Shown: in pieces, positions 35,531 through 43,076 of the stretch
How positions within the stretch are numbered: the stretch's first letter is position 1
How the letters are laid out: each line of letters opens with the position of its first letter
Assembly: GCF_023101205.1 (NCBI RefSeq)
Contig: NZ_CP078078.1
Location: 3,419,411-3,483,410 of the forward strand
Origin: Microbacterium aurugineum
Lineage (GTDB): Bacteria; Actinomycetota; Actinomycetes; Actinomycetales; Microbacteriaceae
Direction of reading: 5' to 3'
Length of the DNA: 64,000 nt
Notes under the pieces: generated by a model
The model's database searches: none
Seen by the model: the letters and a program-made list of their open reading frames with translations, nothing else
Told to the model about the DNA's origin: nothing
Position numbers and translations under genes: made by a program

Positions 35531-36541
35531 TCAGCCGACGGCGGCGAGCGCTTTCTCGTTCGCCGTACCGGGCACGCGCTGGCCGTTGAGCCAACCCCGC
35601 AGAGCTGCCGCAGCGATGCGCGAATGCTCGACGATGACGTCGTCCGAGGCACCCGCGATGTGCGGCGTCATCGTGACGTTGCTCAAGGTGAACAGCTCAT
35701 GGTCGCGCGGGAGCGGCTCCTGGTAGAAGACGTCGAAGCCGGCACCCGCGATGCGACCCTCACGGAGGACGGTCATCAGCGCCTGCTCGTCGATGATCGC
35801 GGCGCGACCGGCGTTGATCAGGTAGGCGTCAGGTCGGAGGAGGGCGAGCTCGCGCTCGCCGAGCAAACCCTCAGTCTCGGGCATCAGCGGCACGTGCACC
35901 GTCACGATGTCCGACGTCGAGAGCACTTCATCCAGAGGCACCACACTGGCTTCGTCCCCGAACGCGTCCGGCGCGAGGAAGGGATCGTAGACCTTGACCG
36001 TCATGCCGAAGCCGCGAGCGCGGGCGACCATGCGGCGACCGACGGCCCCACCGCCGAGCACGCCCAGAGTGCGCCCATCGAGTCCGATCGAGCGGAAGAT
36101 CTCGTAAGGTTCGAAGACGTCGGCCTCGGTCCAGTTTCCGGCACGCAACCAGCGCTCCGACTCGCTCACCTTGCGGACGGTGGCGAGCAGCAGCGCGAAA
36201 CTCAGATCCGCTGTGACGCCGGCGTTGCGCCCGGGGGTGGTGAAGACGGGGATGCCGCGGGCGGTGCACGCGTCGAGGTCGACGTTCGCCGGTTTGGCGC
36301 GGCACGAGACCACGGCCTTGAGCTCGGGAGCCTTCACGAGGGCGGCCTCGTCGACGACATCGAGCTCGGCGATCACGACATCCGCCTCGGCGAGTGCGTC
36401 ATCGACGCCGCGGGCGGCGAGCGATCCACCGTCCATCGTGGGGTCGATCAACGTGACGTCGAAGGCGACAGCGAGGGATTCGGCGACGGCGGCGTCGAAC
36501 GGAGCGGTGATGAGCACCTTCGGGCGGGGCTGTTCAGTCAT
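35531..36541 (-). CDS. D-isomer-specific 2-hydroxyacid dehydrogenase
   Basis: 336 aa. Rossmann motif TLGVLGGGAVGRRMVARARG, catalytic Arg in NAGRAAIIDEQAL, Glu in GAGFDVFYQEPLP and His in VTMTPHIAGAS. Typical of the phosphoglycerate/glycerate dehydrogenase family, N-terminal domain residues 1-110. It lies 21 bases after the FGGY kinase, in the same direction, and should be co-transcribed from the kinase promoter. The substrate is probably a hydroxy or keto acid of the local pathway (inference). Confidence 0.92.
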   Translation of the reverse strand: MTEQPRPKVLITAPFDAAVAESLAVAFDVTLIDPTMDGGSLAARGVDDALAEADVVIAELDVVDEAALVKAPELKAVVSCRAKPANVDLDACTARGIPVFTTPGRNAGVTADLSFALLLATVRKVSESERWLRAGNWTEADVFEPYEIFRSIGLDGRTLGVLGGGAVGRRMVARARGFGMTVKVYDPFLAPDAFGDEASVVPLDEVLSTSDIVTVHVPLMPETEGLLGERELALLRPDAYLINAGRAAIIDEQALMTVLREGRIAGAGFDVFYQEPLPRDHELFTLSNVTMTPHIAGASDDVIVEHSRIAAAALRGWLNGQRVPGTANEKALAAVG

Positions 36542-36562
36542 GTGTCTTCTTTCAGGGGGTGA

Positions 36563-38107
36563 TCAGTGGATCGGGGATCCCGACGAGGCTGCCGACCCGG
36601 CATGTTCGCGCAGTTGACGCAGGCCCGGCCAGTGCGGACGCAGAGCGTCTCGAGTCGTGATGAACAGCGTGTAGGCCTCTTCGTAGAGCGCCACTCGCAA
36701 GGGATCGGGCCGGAAGGTCGTGGTCGATGGCCGCAGATGCTGCGCCGCATCGCGAAGGTCATCGGCGAGGGCGACCGCGGCCATCGCGATCATGGCGACC
36801 CCACGCGCTCCGACCTCGGGCTCGTCCTGGCGCACGATGTCGCGAGCGGTCACATCCGCGAGGATGGCGCAGAGCAGATCGGATTCGGAGCCTCCGCCGC
36901 AGACGAGCAGAGGTCCTTCGATACCCAGGGCTTCCGTGGACTCGCGCAGGCTGAAGGCGAGCCCTTCATACACACTGCGAAGCAGCTGCGCAGCCGTCGT
37001 GGTCACGCTCATCCCGAGCCACGACGCGGAGGCGTCGGGGGCGAAGAATGGAGCGCGTTCCCCGCTCGGAGCGCCGTATGGGAGGTAGAGCACGCCACCG
37101 CTGCCCGGCGGGACCGCGACAGCCTGCTTCTCCACGACGACCCAGTCCTCGTCGCCGAGGCCGAGTGTCGCGCGCACCCAGTCGAGATTGGGCGTGCCGG
37201 TCATCGGCGCCATCGACTCCAGCACCTGGGCTCCGCGACCGGTGGCGAGCACGATGCTCGAATCGCTGCGCACCTCCGCGCGCGAGGCGTGATTGATCCC
37301 CACGAGACCTGTCGTGCCGAGGATGGCGTAGCCACGGCCGTCATCGAGCACGCCCAGCCCCACGCCGGCGGCGGCCGTGTCGACCATTCCGACCACGACC
37401 GGAAGACCTTCGGGCAATCCAAGCGCAGCGGCGACGCGTGGTTCGACCGTGCCGGCGATGCTCTGAGGGTCGAGCACCTCCGGCAGGTGGTCGCGAATGC
37501 ACTCGTGCCCCAGGGCGACGAAGAGCTCGTCGGAGTACGCTCCCGTAGCGGTGTCGAGGTAGGTGCGCGATGCCTCGCTGGGATCAGTCGCACGACGCCC
37601 GGTGAGCTTGAAGCGCAGCCAATCTTTGCAGTTCAGCTGGGTGGCGATCCGGTCGCGAAGGGCCGGATCGGCGGACAGGAGTTCGTCCAAGAGTATCGGC
37701 AGCGCTCCGGCGAAGAGGGGAGATCCGGTCGCGGCGTGCACGGCCGCCGCGCGACCGTCGTCCAGCCAGTCGTCGAGTCGGGCGTGGGCGCGTCCGTCGA
37801 GCCAGAGCGCGGCGGGAGCAGCTGGACGCCCATCAGCCTCGACGAGCCAGGCGCCGTCTCCCTGTCCGGTGACGCCGAGCGCGACGATCTCCGCGTCGCC
37901 GATCTCATCGACGACCGCGGCGATGGTGCTGGTGGCCGCATTCCAGATCGCGGCCATGTCTGCTTCCGCACTTCCGTCGTCGGCACGGTGGACGTGAACG
38001 CTCGAACGCGAGACGCTCGCTATACGGCCGTCGAGATCGAACGCGACGGTCTTCACGGATGTCGTTCCAGCATCGACGCCGAGGATGATGCGAGTGCGGC
38101 TCTGCAC
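36563..38107 (-). CDS. FGGY-family carbohydrate kinase (xylulokinase-like)
   Basis: 514 aa. Phosphate-binding GVDAGTTSVKTVAFDLDG, then ALGVTGQGDGAWLV and AALWLDGRAHARLDDWLDDG; C-terminal VCGGGSESDLLCAILADVTA and PEVGARGVAMIAMA. Start GTG 38107 has GGAGCTCAGT upstream and yields the normal N-terminus; longer frames read through the promoter. First gene of an operon with the 2-hydroxyacid dehydrogenase. Sugar specificity unknown; xylulose-, ribulose- or fuculose-like ketoses are plausible given the aldolase. Confidence 0.93.
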   Translation of the reverse strand: MQSRTRIILGVDAGTTSVKTVAFDLDGRIASVSRSSVHVHRADDGSAEADMAAIWNAATSTIAAVVDEIGDAEIVALGVTGQGDGAWLVEADGRPAAPAALWLDGRAHARLDDWLDDGRAAAVHAATGSPLFAGALPILLDELLSADPALRDRIATQLNCKDWLRFKLTGRRATDPSEASRTYLDTATGAYSDELFVALGHECIRDHLPEVLDPQSIAGTVEPRVAAALGLPEGLPVVVGMVDTAAAGVGLGVLDDGRGYAILGTTGLVGINHASRAEVRSDSSIVLATGRGAQVLESMAPMTGTPNLDWVRATLGLGDEDWVVVEKQAVAVPPGSGGVLYLPYGAPSGERAPFFAPDASASWLGMSVTTTAAQLLRSVYEGLAFSLRESTEALGIEGPLLVCGGGSESDLLCAILADVTARDIVRQDEPEVGARGVAMIAMAAVALADDLRDAAQHLRPSTTTFRPDPLRVALYEEAYTLFITTRDALRPHWPGLRQLREHAGSAASSGSPIH

Positions 38108-38136
38108 ACTGAGCTCCGAACAATGGTGCGGACAGA

Positions 38137-38150
38137 TGATCGAATGTTCA
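38137..38150. promoter_or_regulatory. SorC-type operator candidate 2
   Basis: Reverse-strand TGAACATTCGATCA. It starts at the last base of the kinase -10 (TATACT) and covers the expected transcription start. Bound regulator would block transcription. It shares 11 of 14 bases with the site at 34451-34464. Confidence 0.7.
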
Positions 38151-38177
38151 GTATAGCTCGAGGCCCCTCGAGTGCAA
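38150..38177 (-). promoter_or_regulatory. Sigma-70-type promoter of the kinase operon
   Basis: -35 TTGCAC (38177-38172), 16-bp spacer, -10 TATACT (38155-38150). The spacer carries CTCGAGG-GG-CCTCGAG, a 7-bp inverted repeat that could bind a second regulator. Confidence 0.75.
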
Positions 38178-38252
38178 TATCGACTTCGGGACTTCCCGAT
38201 CGACGTGAGGATGAGAGGCTCGAACGGGGCGACCCCGACCAGGAGGATGACC

Positions 38253-38342
38253 ATGACCCGCGAACTCGTCGACACCGGATTCATCACCGCCGACCGCGTC
38301 CTCGTCGATCCTGGGTCAGCGACACGAGGTGACTGTGGGTGA
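38253..38342 (+). CDS. 29-aa short open reading frame with strong ribosome binding site
   Basis: ATG 38253 is preceded by AGGAGG at a 5-nt spacing. The peptide starts MTRELVDTGFITADRVLVDP and ends at TGA 38342, 8 nt inside the following GNAT gene. It could be a leader peptide coupled to that gene or the remaining start of a decayed enzyme gene (the peptide reads like a protein N-terminus). No family is recognised. Confidence 0.4.
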   Translation: MTRELVDTGFITADRVLVDPGSATRGDCG

Positions 38343-39306
38343 AGTGAAGATCGAAGTGGTCGATCCGCAGGACGACGCTCGACTCCTCCGATGGAACGCT
38401 GTCCTGCGCGAAAGCTACGCGAGCGGCCGTCGGCACGTGTGGTCCCGCAGCGACGATGCGACGCGACTGCAGTTCCAGAACCCGCATCCGACCCGCCGAT
38501 CGGTGCTGTTGCTCGCAGACATCGACGGGGTCGCGGTCGGCGCGGCCGAAGCGCACGTGCACCCCGGCGATCCCGCCGAGGTCGAGATCGCTGTCCGCGA
38601 TGATCACCGGCGGCGCGGGATCGGCGGGGCACTGCTCCGCGCCGTGAGGGAAGCACTGCGACCCTCGGCCACGGTGATCCGCGCCGAGACGTATTCCGAT
38701 GACGGAGTCTCGTTCGCCTTGTCCGCTGGACTGAGGGTCGGCAGCCGCGAGAGCCGGCAGATCGTCGGCCTTCCGATATCCGAGGGAACACTTGCCGACC
38801 AGGACGAACATCCTGACGACATCGACATCCACTCGTGGTCCGGGCCCTGTCCCGATGAGTTGCTCGAAGGGTGGGCGCGACTTCGATCACGCGTGTCGGA
38901 CGAGGTGCCGATGGGCACTCTCACCCGCGCGACGATGCGCCCTGATGTCCAAGCCGTCCGCCGCAACGAGCAACGTATGTCCGAACAGGGATACATCCTG
39001 GTGCGGAGTCTGGCGCGTGCGGGCGAGGAATCCGTCGCGTACACGGAGATCCTGCTCTCCCGCTCTGATACCGAGATCGTGCATCAGGACGACACCTTCG
39101 TCGAAGAGCGGGTGCGCGGTCGCGGCGTCGGACGCGCGCTGAAAGTCGCCAACGCCCGTCTGCTCATGGGCCTTCCGGAAAGCGCCGGATCACGGATCCT
39201 GCAGACCTACCCCGAGCCGACGAACACACCGATGCTCACGCTCAATCGCTCCTTCGGCTTCGAGGAGGCGGATGTGCTGACCGTGCTCGAGGGCCCGCTC
39301 GCCTGA
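38335..39306 (+). CDS. Tandem GNAT acetyltransferase
   Basis: 323 aa with two GNAT domains. The first has IAVRDDHRRRGIGGALLRAV (about residues 85-105); the second has VEERVRGRGVGRALKVANAR (about 255-275). Both contain the R-x-x-G-x-G/A acetyl-CoA loop. Such tandem proteins occur in antibiotic or mycothiol acetyl transfer but the substrate here is unknown. GTG 38335 with GAGG five bases upstream is preferred; GTG 38329 is an alternative. Confidence 0.88.
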   Translation: MGEVKIEVVDPQDDARLLRWNAVLRESYASGRRHVWSRSDDATRLQFQNPHPTRRSVLLLADIDGVAVGAAEAHVHPGDPAEVEIAVRDDHRRRGIGGALLRAVREALRPSATVIRAETYSDDGVSFALSAGLRVGSRESRQIVGLPISEGTLADQDEHPDDIDIHSWSGPCPDELLEGWARLRSRVSDEVPMGTLTRATMRPDVQAVRRNEQRMSEQGYILVRSLARAGEESVAYTEILLSRSDTEIVHQDDTFVEERVRGRGVGRALKVANARLLMGLPESAGSRILQTYPEPTNTPMLTLNRSFGFEEADVLTVLEGPLA

Positions 39307-39395
39307 GCGTGATGTCGATTCCGGGACCTCTGCAACCTGCTGACGTTCCGTGGGCTGCGGGGATCTGGAACGCGTACGCCAGACCGCGGTGACCT

Positions 39396-39893
39396 CTAGC
39401 GCCAGAACGAAGCACCGTACCCCGTCAAGGCGACGAGGAAGAGCAATGCCGCCAGCGTGAACAGAACACGGCGAGCAGCTGCGTTCCGGGCCAGAAGCGT
39501 CGCGAGCGGCGACAGAACGACGACGGCCGGCAGGAGGAACCCGAGTGTCGTGACGACCGTGAGCAGCCCGGATCCCGACGAATCGTGGATGGCCCCCACC
39601 GCCAGCACGACCGCTGCGCCGATGAGGATCGCCCCCACGTCACCGAGCAGAATGACCCCGACGCGACGCGAAAATCGCGTGATCAGCCCACCCAATGCTC
39701 GTATGCCTGCTCCGGCAGCGAACGCGGACATAGCCGCAGTCGCTGCCGACGAGTAGGCGGTCAACGGGGCCCCGGCCGCCGCCCAGCTGACGAGGCTGAT
39801 CACGCCCGCAAAGACGGCGACGGTCGCCCCCGCGGTGAGAACATGCTCCGCATTCGAGAGCTGTGGATGTGGCCGGGGTTCACTCACGCTCAT
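39396..39893 (-). CDS. Small integral membrane protein
   Basis: 165 aa with five predicted helices (for example VLTAGATVAVFAGVISLVSW, LLTVVTTLGFLLPAVVVLSP). No recognised family. ATG 39893 was chosen over the TTG at 39896. It lies 31 bases after a second small membrane protein in the same direction, so the two probably form an operon. Codon use is somewhat less GC-biased than in the flanking kinase cluster. Confidence 0.75.
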   Translation of the reverse strand: MSVSEPRPHPQLSNAEHVLTAGATVAVFAGVISLVSWAAAGAPLTAYSSAATAAMSAFAAGAGIRALGGLITRFSRRVGVILLGDVGAILIGAAVVLAVGAIHDSSGSGLLTVVTTLGFLLPAVVVLSPLATLLARNAAARRVLFTLAALLFLVALTGYGASFWR

Positions 39894-39924
39894 CAAACAC
39901 GGCCCTCATTCCCCTCTGCCACCA

Positions 39925-40473
39925 TCAACTTGCTCCGGAGCCAGAGACCAAGACTCGCGCCAAGACGATGCACCCGATACTGACCGCGACCGCGACGAGA
40001 ACGAGCACCATCGTCAGCCGTAGTACGGTCCGACGCGTCCATTCTGCGTTCCGCCACGAGACGAGGCCGACGACGAAAACCATCACGAGCGGAACCACAG
40101 CGGCGATGAACGCTGCCAGGAGCCCTGCCACTTGTGCGTCCGTCTCCACCCCGATTCCTGCGAAACCGAAGTACAACCATGCGATGGGCAACGTCAACAC
40201 GCCCAGCGCACCCGCGCTAACGGTGATAACGGCATGGCTTTTCGACGTGCGAGGCTGCGACGCGCTGAGCAAGGTACCTGCCGCCGCGAGCGCGAACCCG
40301 ACAATGTATGGCCACGCCGCCAACGGGTTGATCCCGGAAAGCGCAAGAGGAGCTGTTCCGCCGAGCACGAGGTGCACGGAGACAAGGATGCACCCGAGGA
40401 GCGCCGCGGTGGGGGCGGCCTCCGAGACCATGGTCCCGCTTCCGCGGAGGTGTTCAGGTGAGGAGTCCATCAT
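39925..40473 (-). CDS. Small integral membrane protein
   Basis: 182 aa, about five helices (LLGCILVSVHLVLGGTAPLA; VPLVMVFVVGLVSWRNAEW; LTMVLVLVAVAVSIGCIVLA). The true start is placed at ATG 40473, preceded by GAGAGGACGCC; upstream in-frame sequence is non-membrane and atypical. The family is not recognised. First of two paired small membrane proteins. Confidence 0.72.
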   Translation of the reverse strand: MMDSSPEHLRGSGTMVSEAAPTAALLGCILVSVHLVLGGTAPLALSGINPLAAWPYIVGFALAAAGTLLSASQPRTSKSHAVITVSAGALGVLTLPIAWLYFGFAGIGVETDAQVAGLLAAFIAAVVPLVMVFVVGLVSWRNAEWTRRTVLRLTMVLVLVAVAVSIGCIVLARVLVSGSGAS

Positions 40474-40545
40474 CGGCGTCCTCTCTGTCACGGGTCCGCC
40501 AATCGTCTCAGCGCATCCGAGAAGCCTACCGGCGGTAGCGCCACA

Positions 40546-40902
40546 GTGAACTGGTGGGACTTCCCCAACACCCTTCCGCTGCTTTCTCAACTTTCGGCGC
40601 AACCATTCCCAGTTGGTGATGCACGGGCAAGTTCTCCTGCCACTCAGAGCCATCGTTCCAGGTACCCAATGCTCCTCCCGCAGGCACTCAACGGGTCGAG
40701 ATTCATCCGTGGACGGCACTACTGCGCCATAGCGTGTGGCCACCGGGCCACTGCGCCAGCAACGATTGTGCTCGGGGACGTGTGGGGGATCGAGTGGGAC
40801 ATCGCCACGTCTTGCGTCCTCTATGGGATCGTCGTCGCGCTCGCGTACGTCGGCCCCATGCGAGTTCACACGAAAGCGTCTGAGAGGGTTGGGGCATCAT
40901 GA
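40546..40902 (+). CDS. Doubtful open frame overlapping the DUF2087 start
   Basis: 118 codons from GTG 40546 to TGA 40902, which overlaps the next ATG as ATGA. Codon third positions are mixed and the N-terminal half looks non-coding. The last 45 residues (WDIATSCVLYGIVVALAYVG) form a possible membrane helix. It may be a remnant or a chance frame; otherwise this 425-bp gap (40474-40898) shows no gene. Confidence 0.25.
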   Translation: MNWWDFPNTLPLLSQLSAQPFPVGDARASSPATQSHRSRYPMLLPQALNGSRFIRGRHYCAIACGHRATAPATIVLGDVWGIEWDIATSCVLYGIVVALAYVGPMRVHTKASERVGAS

Positions 40903-41429
40903 GTGACGTTCGCGCAATGCTGGCCTGCCTGGCTAACGAGGAAGTTGCCCGCTTGTTCGCCTCGCTCGTGCTCGCCAATGGACCAGAGCAAAGCCTCTCT
41001 CCCGCTCGCAAGGAGAAGGCCATGAAATCGCTCGTACAGAGCGGTCTCATCACTACTGATGATTCCGCTGCAGGCCGACTGAACGTCGTCGAGATCCGGG
41101 CGGCACTAGCAGCGCTACGAAGCGCAACGTCAGACGGCGCCTCGCCGTGGCTCGATGAGAACGGGCGCATCAAGCGGTTTCCTCGTCGCCCCGCCGAGCG
41201 AGCAGAGTTCCTCGAGGAAATCGGAGTACAGGCGGTCCGAGCTCACGAGCGAATCTCGGAATCCGAGCTGAACGACCGGCTTGCCTCGCTCACCGACGAC
41301 ATCCCGACATTGCGGCGATACCTCGTCGTGCACGGTGTTCTGGATCGCAGCGTTGATGGCTCAAGCTATTGGCGGGCAGCCACGGCCGAGCGCGGTGAGT
41401 CTGGCTCGTCCGACCGCCGCGGCGTTTGA
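40899..41429 (+). CDS. DUF2087 domain protein
   Basis: 176 aa. The C-terminal half is the DUF2087 pattern: IKRFPRRPAERAEFLEEIG, then ISESELNDRLASLTDDIPTL and RRYLVVHGVLDRS...YWR. The N-terminal 80 residues look like a small winged helix preceding it (LASLVLANGPEQS; AMKSLVQSGLITTDDS). DUF2087 proteins are thought to be transcriptional regulators, and ArsR-like fusions are known. Start ATG 40899. A terminator follows about 100 bases later. Confidence 0.88.
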   Translation: MSDVRAMLACLANEEVARLFASLVLANGPEQSLSPARKEKAMKSLVQSGLITTDDSAAGRLNVVEIRAALAALRSATSDGASPWLDENGRIKRFPRRPAERAEFLEEIGVQAVRAHERISESELNDRLASLTDDIPTLRRYLVVHGVLDRSVDGSSYWRAATAERGESGSSDRRGV

Positions 41430-41526
41430 GGTGGGCGTGGGGGGAGACTTCATCCAACTAACTGTGCCGAGGACGGCAACGAGCTCGCCAGAGGAGCCGA
41501 AACGCCCGCTCAACCGGCACAAAACA

Positions 41527-41564
41527 AAACCGGCCCTGTTCCCTAAATGGAACCGGGCCGGTTT
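41527..41564. terminator. Factor-independent terminator
   Basis: AAACCGGCCC-T-GTTCC, loop CTAAAT, GGAAC-C-GGGCCGGTTT. It sits between the DUF2087 gene (+) and tRNA-Leu (-), so it can serve both. Confidence 0.88.
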
Positions 41565-41603
41565 CGCAATCGGATCCGTCTAGTTTCCTAAACACACCCA
41601 CTG

Positions 41604-41686
41604 TGCGCGAGGGGGGACTTGAACCCCCACGTCCTTACGGACACTGGCACCTGAAGCCAGCGCGTCTACCATTCCGCCACTCGCGC
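41604..41686 (-). tRNA. tRNA-Leu (anticodon CAG)
   Basis: 83 nt. Acceptor GCGCGAG pairs with CTCGCGC, discriminator A. Anticodon stem CTGGC-TTCAGGT-GCCAG gives CAG. A long variable arm (GTCCGTAAGGAC) marks a class II tRNA and the T-loop is TTCAAGT. Same position as the tRNA-Leu beside fhaA in other actinobacteria. Confidence 0.97.
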
Positions 41687-41793
41687 GAGTGTCTCGTTCC
41701 GAAGAACTCAACTTCCCGAGGATATCACGCGATTTCACCCCCTGTTGCACACCCCGGAAGGCGGATCGGCGGCGTTCCCCCAGGACACCTGGC

Positions 41794-41799
41794 TACGAT
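41794..41799 (+). promoter_or_regulatory. Candidate -10 for the fhaA-pknA operon
   Basis: TACGAT, 32 nt before the fhaA GTG. It is the best hexamer in the 145-bp gap after tRNA-Leu; no clear -35. Confidence 0.45.
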
Positions 41800-41831
41800 G
41801 TCCCTACCGGTCGGCATGCCAGAGGAGCCCA

Positions 41832-42557
41832 GTGGGACTACTTGACAGCTTTGAGAAGGGTCTCGAGCGCGCAGTGAACAGCGCGTTCGCGAAGACCTTC
41901 CGCAGCGGCATTCAGCCCGTGGAGATCGCTTCTGCGCTGCGGCGCGAAGCCGATACGAAGGCGGCTGTCGTGAGCCGCGATCGCATCATCGCGCCCAACA
42001 GCTACGTCGTGCGCCTGAGCGCGGACGATGCGGAGCGGATGCGCGGGCTCGGCGGCGCCCTGACCGATGAGCTGCTCGCGCTGCTGACCAAGCACGCCAC
42101 CTCGCAGGGATACAGCTTCGCCGGGCCGCTCGCGATCAACCTCGAAGCCGACGAGAAGGTCGCCACCGGCACCGTGCGCGTGAACTCGGGTTCGGTCGAG
42201 GGACGCGTCAGCTGGCAGGCCGTGATCGACGTCGATGGTCGCCGCCACGCGATCACCCGCGCCCGGACGGTCATCGGTCGCGGCTCGGATGCCGACATCA
42301 CCATCGCGGATGCCGGGTCGAGCCGTAAGCACGTCGAGATCCTTTGGGACGGCGAGCGCGCCATGATGCGCGACCTCGGGTCCACCAACGGCACGAAGGT
42401 CAACGGCCAGAAGCTGCGCGAGGCCGCCCTCCCCACCGACACCACCATCACGATCGGACGCACCGACCTGGTGTTCCGCATCGTCCCCGTGGCCGCCCCG
42501 TCGCGCCCTGCGCCTCGCGGTGACGACGCCACCCGAGCGTTCGGAGCCCTCGGTTGA
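41832..42557 (+). CDS. fhaA: FhaA: DUF3662 and FHA domain protein
   Basis: 241 aa. N-terminal DUF3662 (LLDSFEKGLERAVNSAFAKT; IQPVEIASALRREADTKAAV) and C-terminal FHA domain with the phosphothreonine-binding motif VIGRGSDADITIADAGSSRKH and LGSTNGTKVNG. In mycobacteria FhaA binds phosphorylated MviN and RodA-PbpA partners to tune cell-wall synthesis. GTG 41832 with AGAGGAG upstream. It lacks the long disordered linker of mycobacterial FhaA. First gene of the seven-gene signalling and elongation cluster. Confidence 0.94.
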   Translation: MGLLDSFEKGLERAVNSAFAKTFRSGIQPVEIASALRREADTKAAVVSRDRIIAPNSYVVRLSADDAERMRGLGGALTDELLALLTKHATSQGYSFAGPLAINLEADEKVATGTVRVNSGSVEGRVSWQAVIDVDGRRHAITRARTVIGRGSDADITIADAGSSRKHVEILWDGERAMMRDLGSTNGTKVNGQKLREAALPTDTTITIGRTDLVFRIVPVAAPSRPAPRGDDATRAFGALG

Positions 42558-43069
42558 GTGAACTGATCCTCCTTCTCCTCCGCATCGGGTTCCTGGTCCT
42601 GATGTGGTTCTTCGTGTTCGGGGTCGTGTACTCGCTCCGGGCCGACCTGTTCGGGGTGCGCGTGCGCAAGCTCCCGGCCGAGGCGACCACGGGAGCATCC
42701 GCCCCCGCACCGACACCGGCGCCCACGTCGAAGCCGGCATCGTCGCGGCCCTCGACCGGTCCGGCCACGGTCGCGACGGCCAAGCGCCTCGTGATCACGT
42801 CTGGCCCGAAGGCGGGGCTCGAGCTTCCGCTGAGCGCCGACTCCCTCACGATCGGTCGTTCCAGCGAGTCCGCCCTGGTGATCCGCGACGACTACACGTC
42901 CAGCCACCACGCCCGGCTCATGCTCCGCGGCGACGCCTGGGCGATCCAGGACCTCGACTCCACCAACGGCACCTACGTCGCGGGCCAGCGCGTGAGCGGA
43001 TCGCCCGTCGCCCTCTCGCTCGGCACACCCATCAAGGTGGGCGCCACGACCTTCGAGCTGCGAGCCTGA
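42554..43069 (+). CDS. fhaB: FhaB/FipA-type FHA domain protein
   Basis: 171 aa. An N-terminal helix (LILLLLRIGFLVLMWFFVFG) anchors it to the membrane. A Pro/Ala/Thr-rich linker and an FHA domain follow (LTIGRSSESALVIRDDYTSS, HHARL, LDSTNGTYVAGQRV). The start is an unusual TTG at 42554 overlapping the fhaA stop (TTGA). A substrate and partner of the Ser/Thr kinases in other actinobacteria. Confidence 0.93.
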   Translation: MSELILLLLRIGFLVLMWFFVFGVVYSLRADLFGVRVRKLPAEATTGASAPAPTPAPTSKPASSRPSTGPATVATAKRLVITSGPKAGLELPLSADSLTIGRSSESALVIRDDYTSSHHARLMLRGDAWAIQDLDSTNGTYVAGQRVSGSPVALSLGTPIKVGATTFELRA

Positions 43070-43076
43070 CGCCGGC

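Noticed and set aside
36566..38332. 588-codon forward open frame
   Set aside because: Shadow of the FGGY kinase; the reverse strand holds all kinase motifs.
41604..41686. tRNA-Leu as a phage or island attachment site
   Set aside because: No integrase gene and no second copy of the tRNA 3' end was found in the window.
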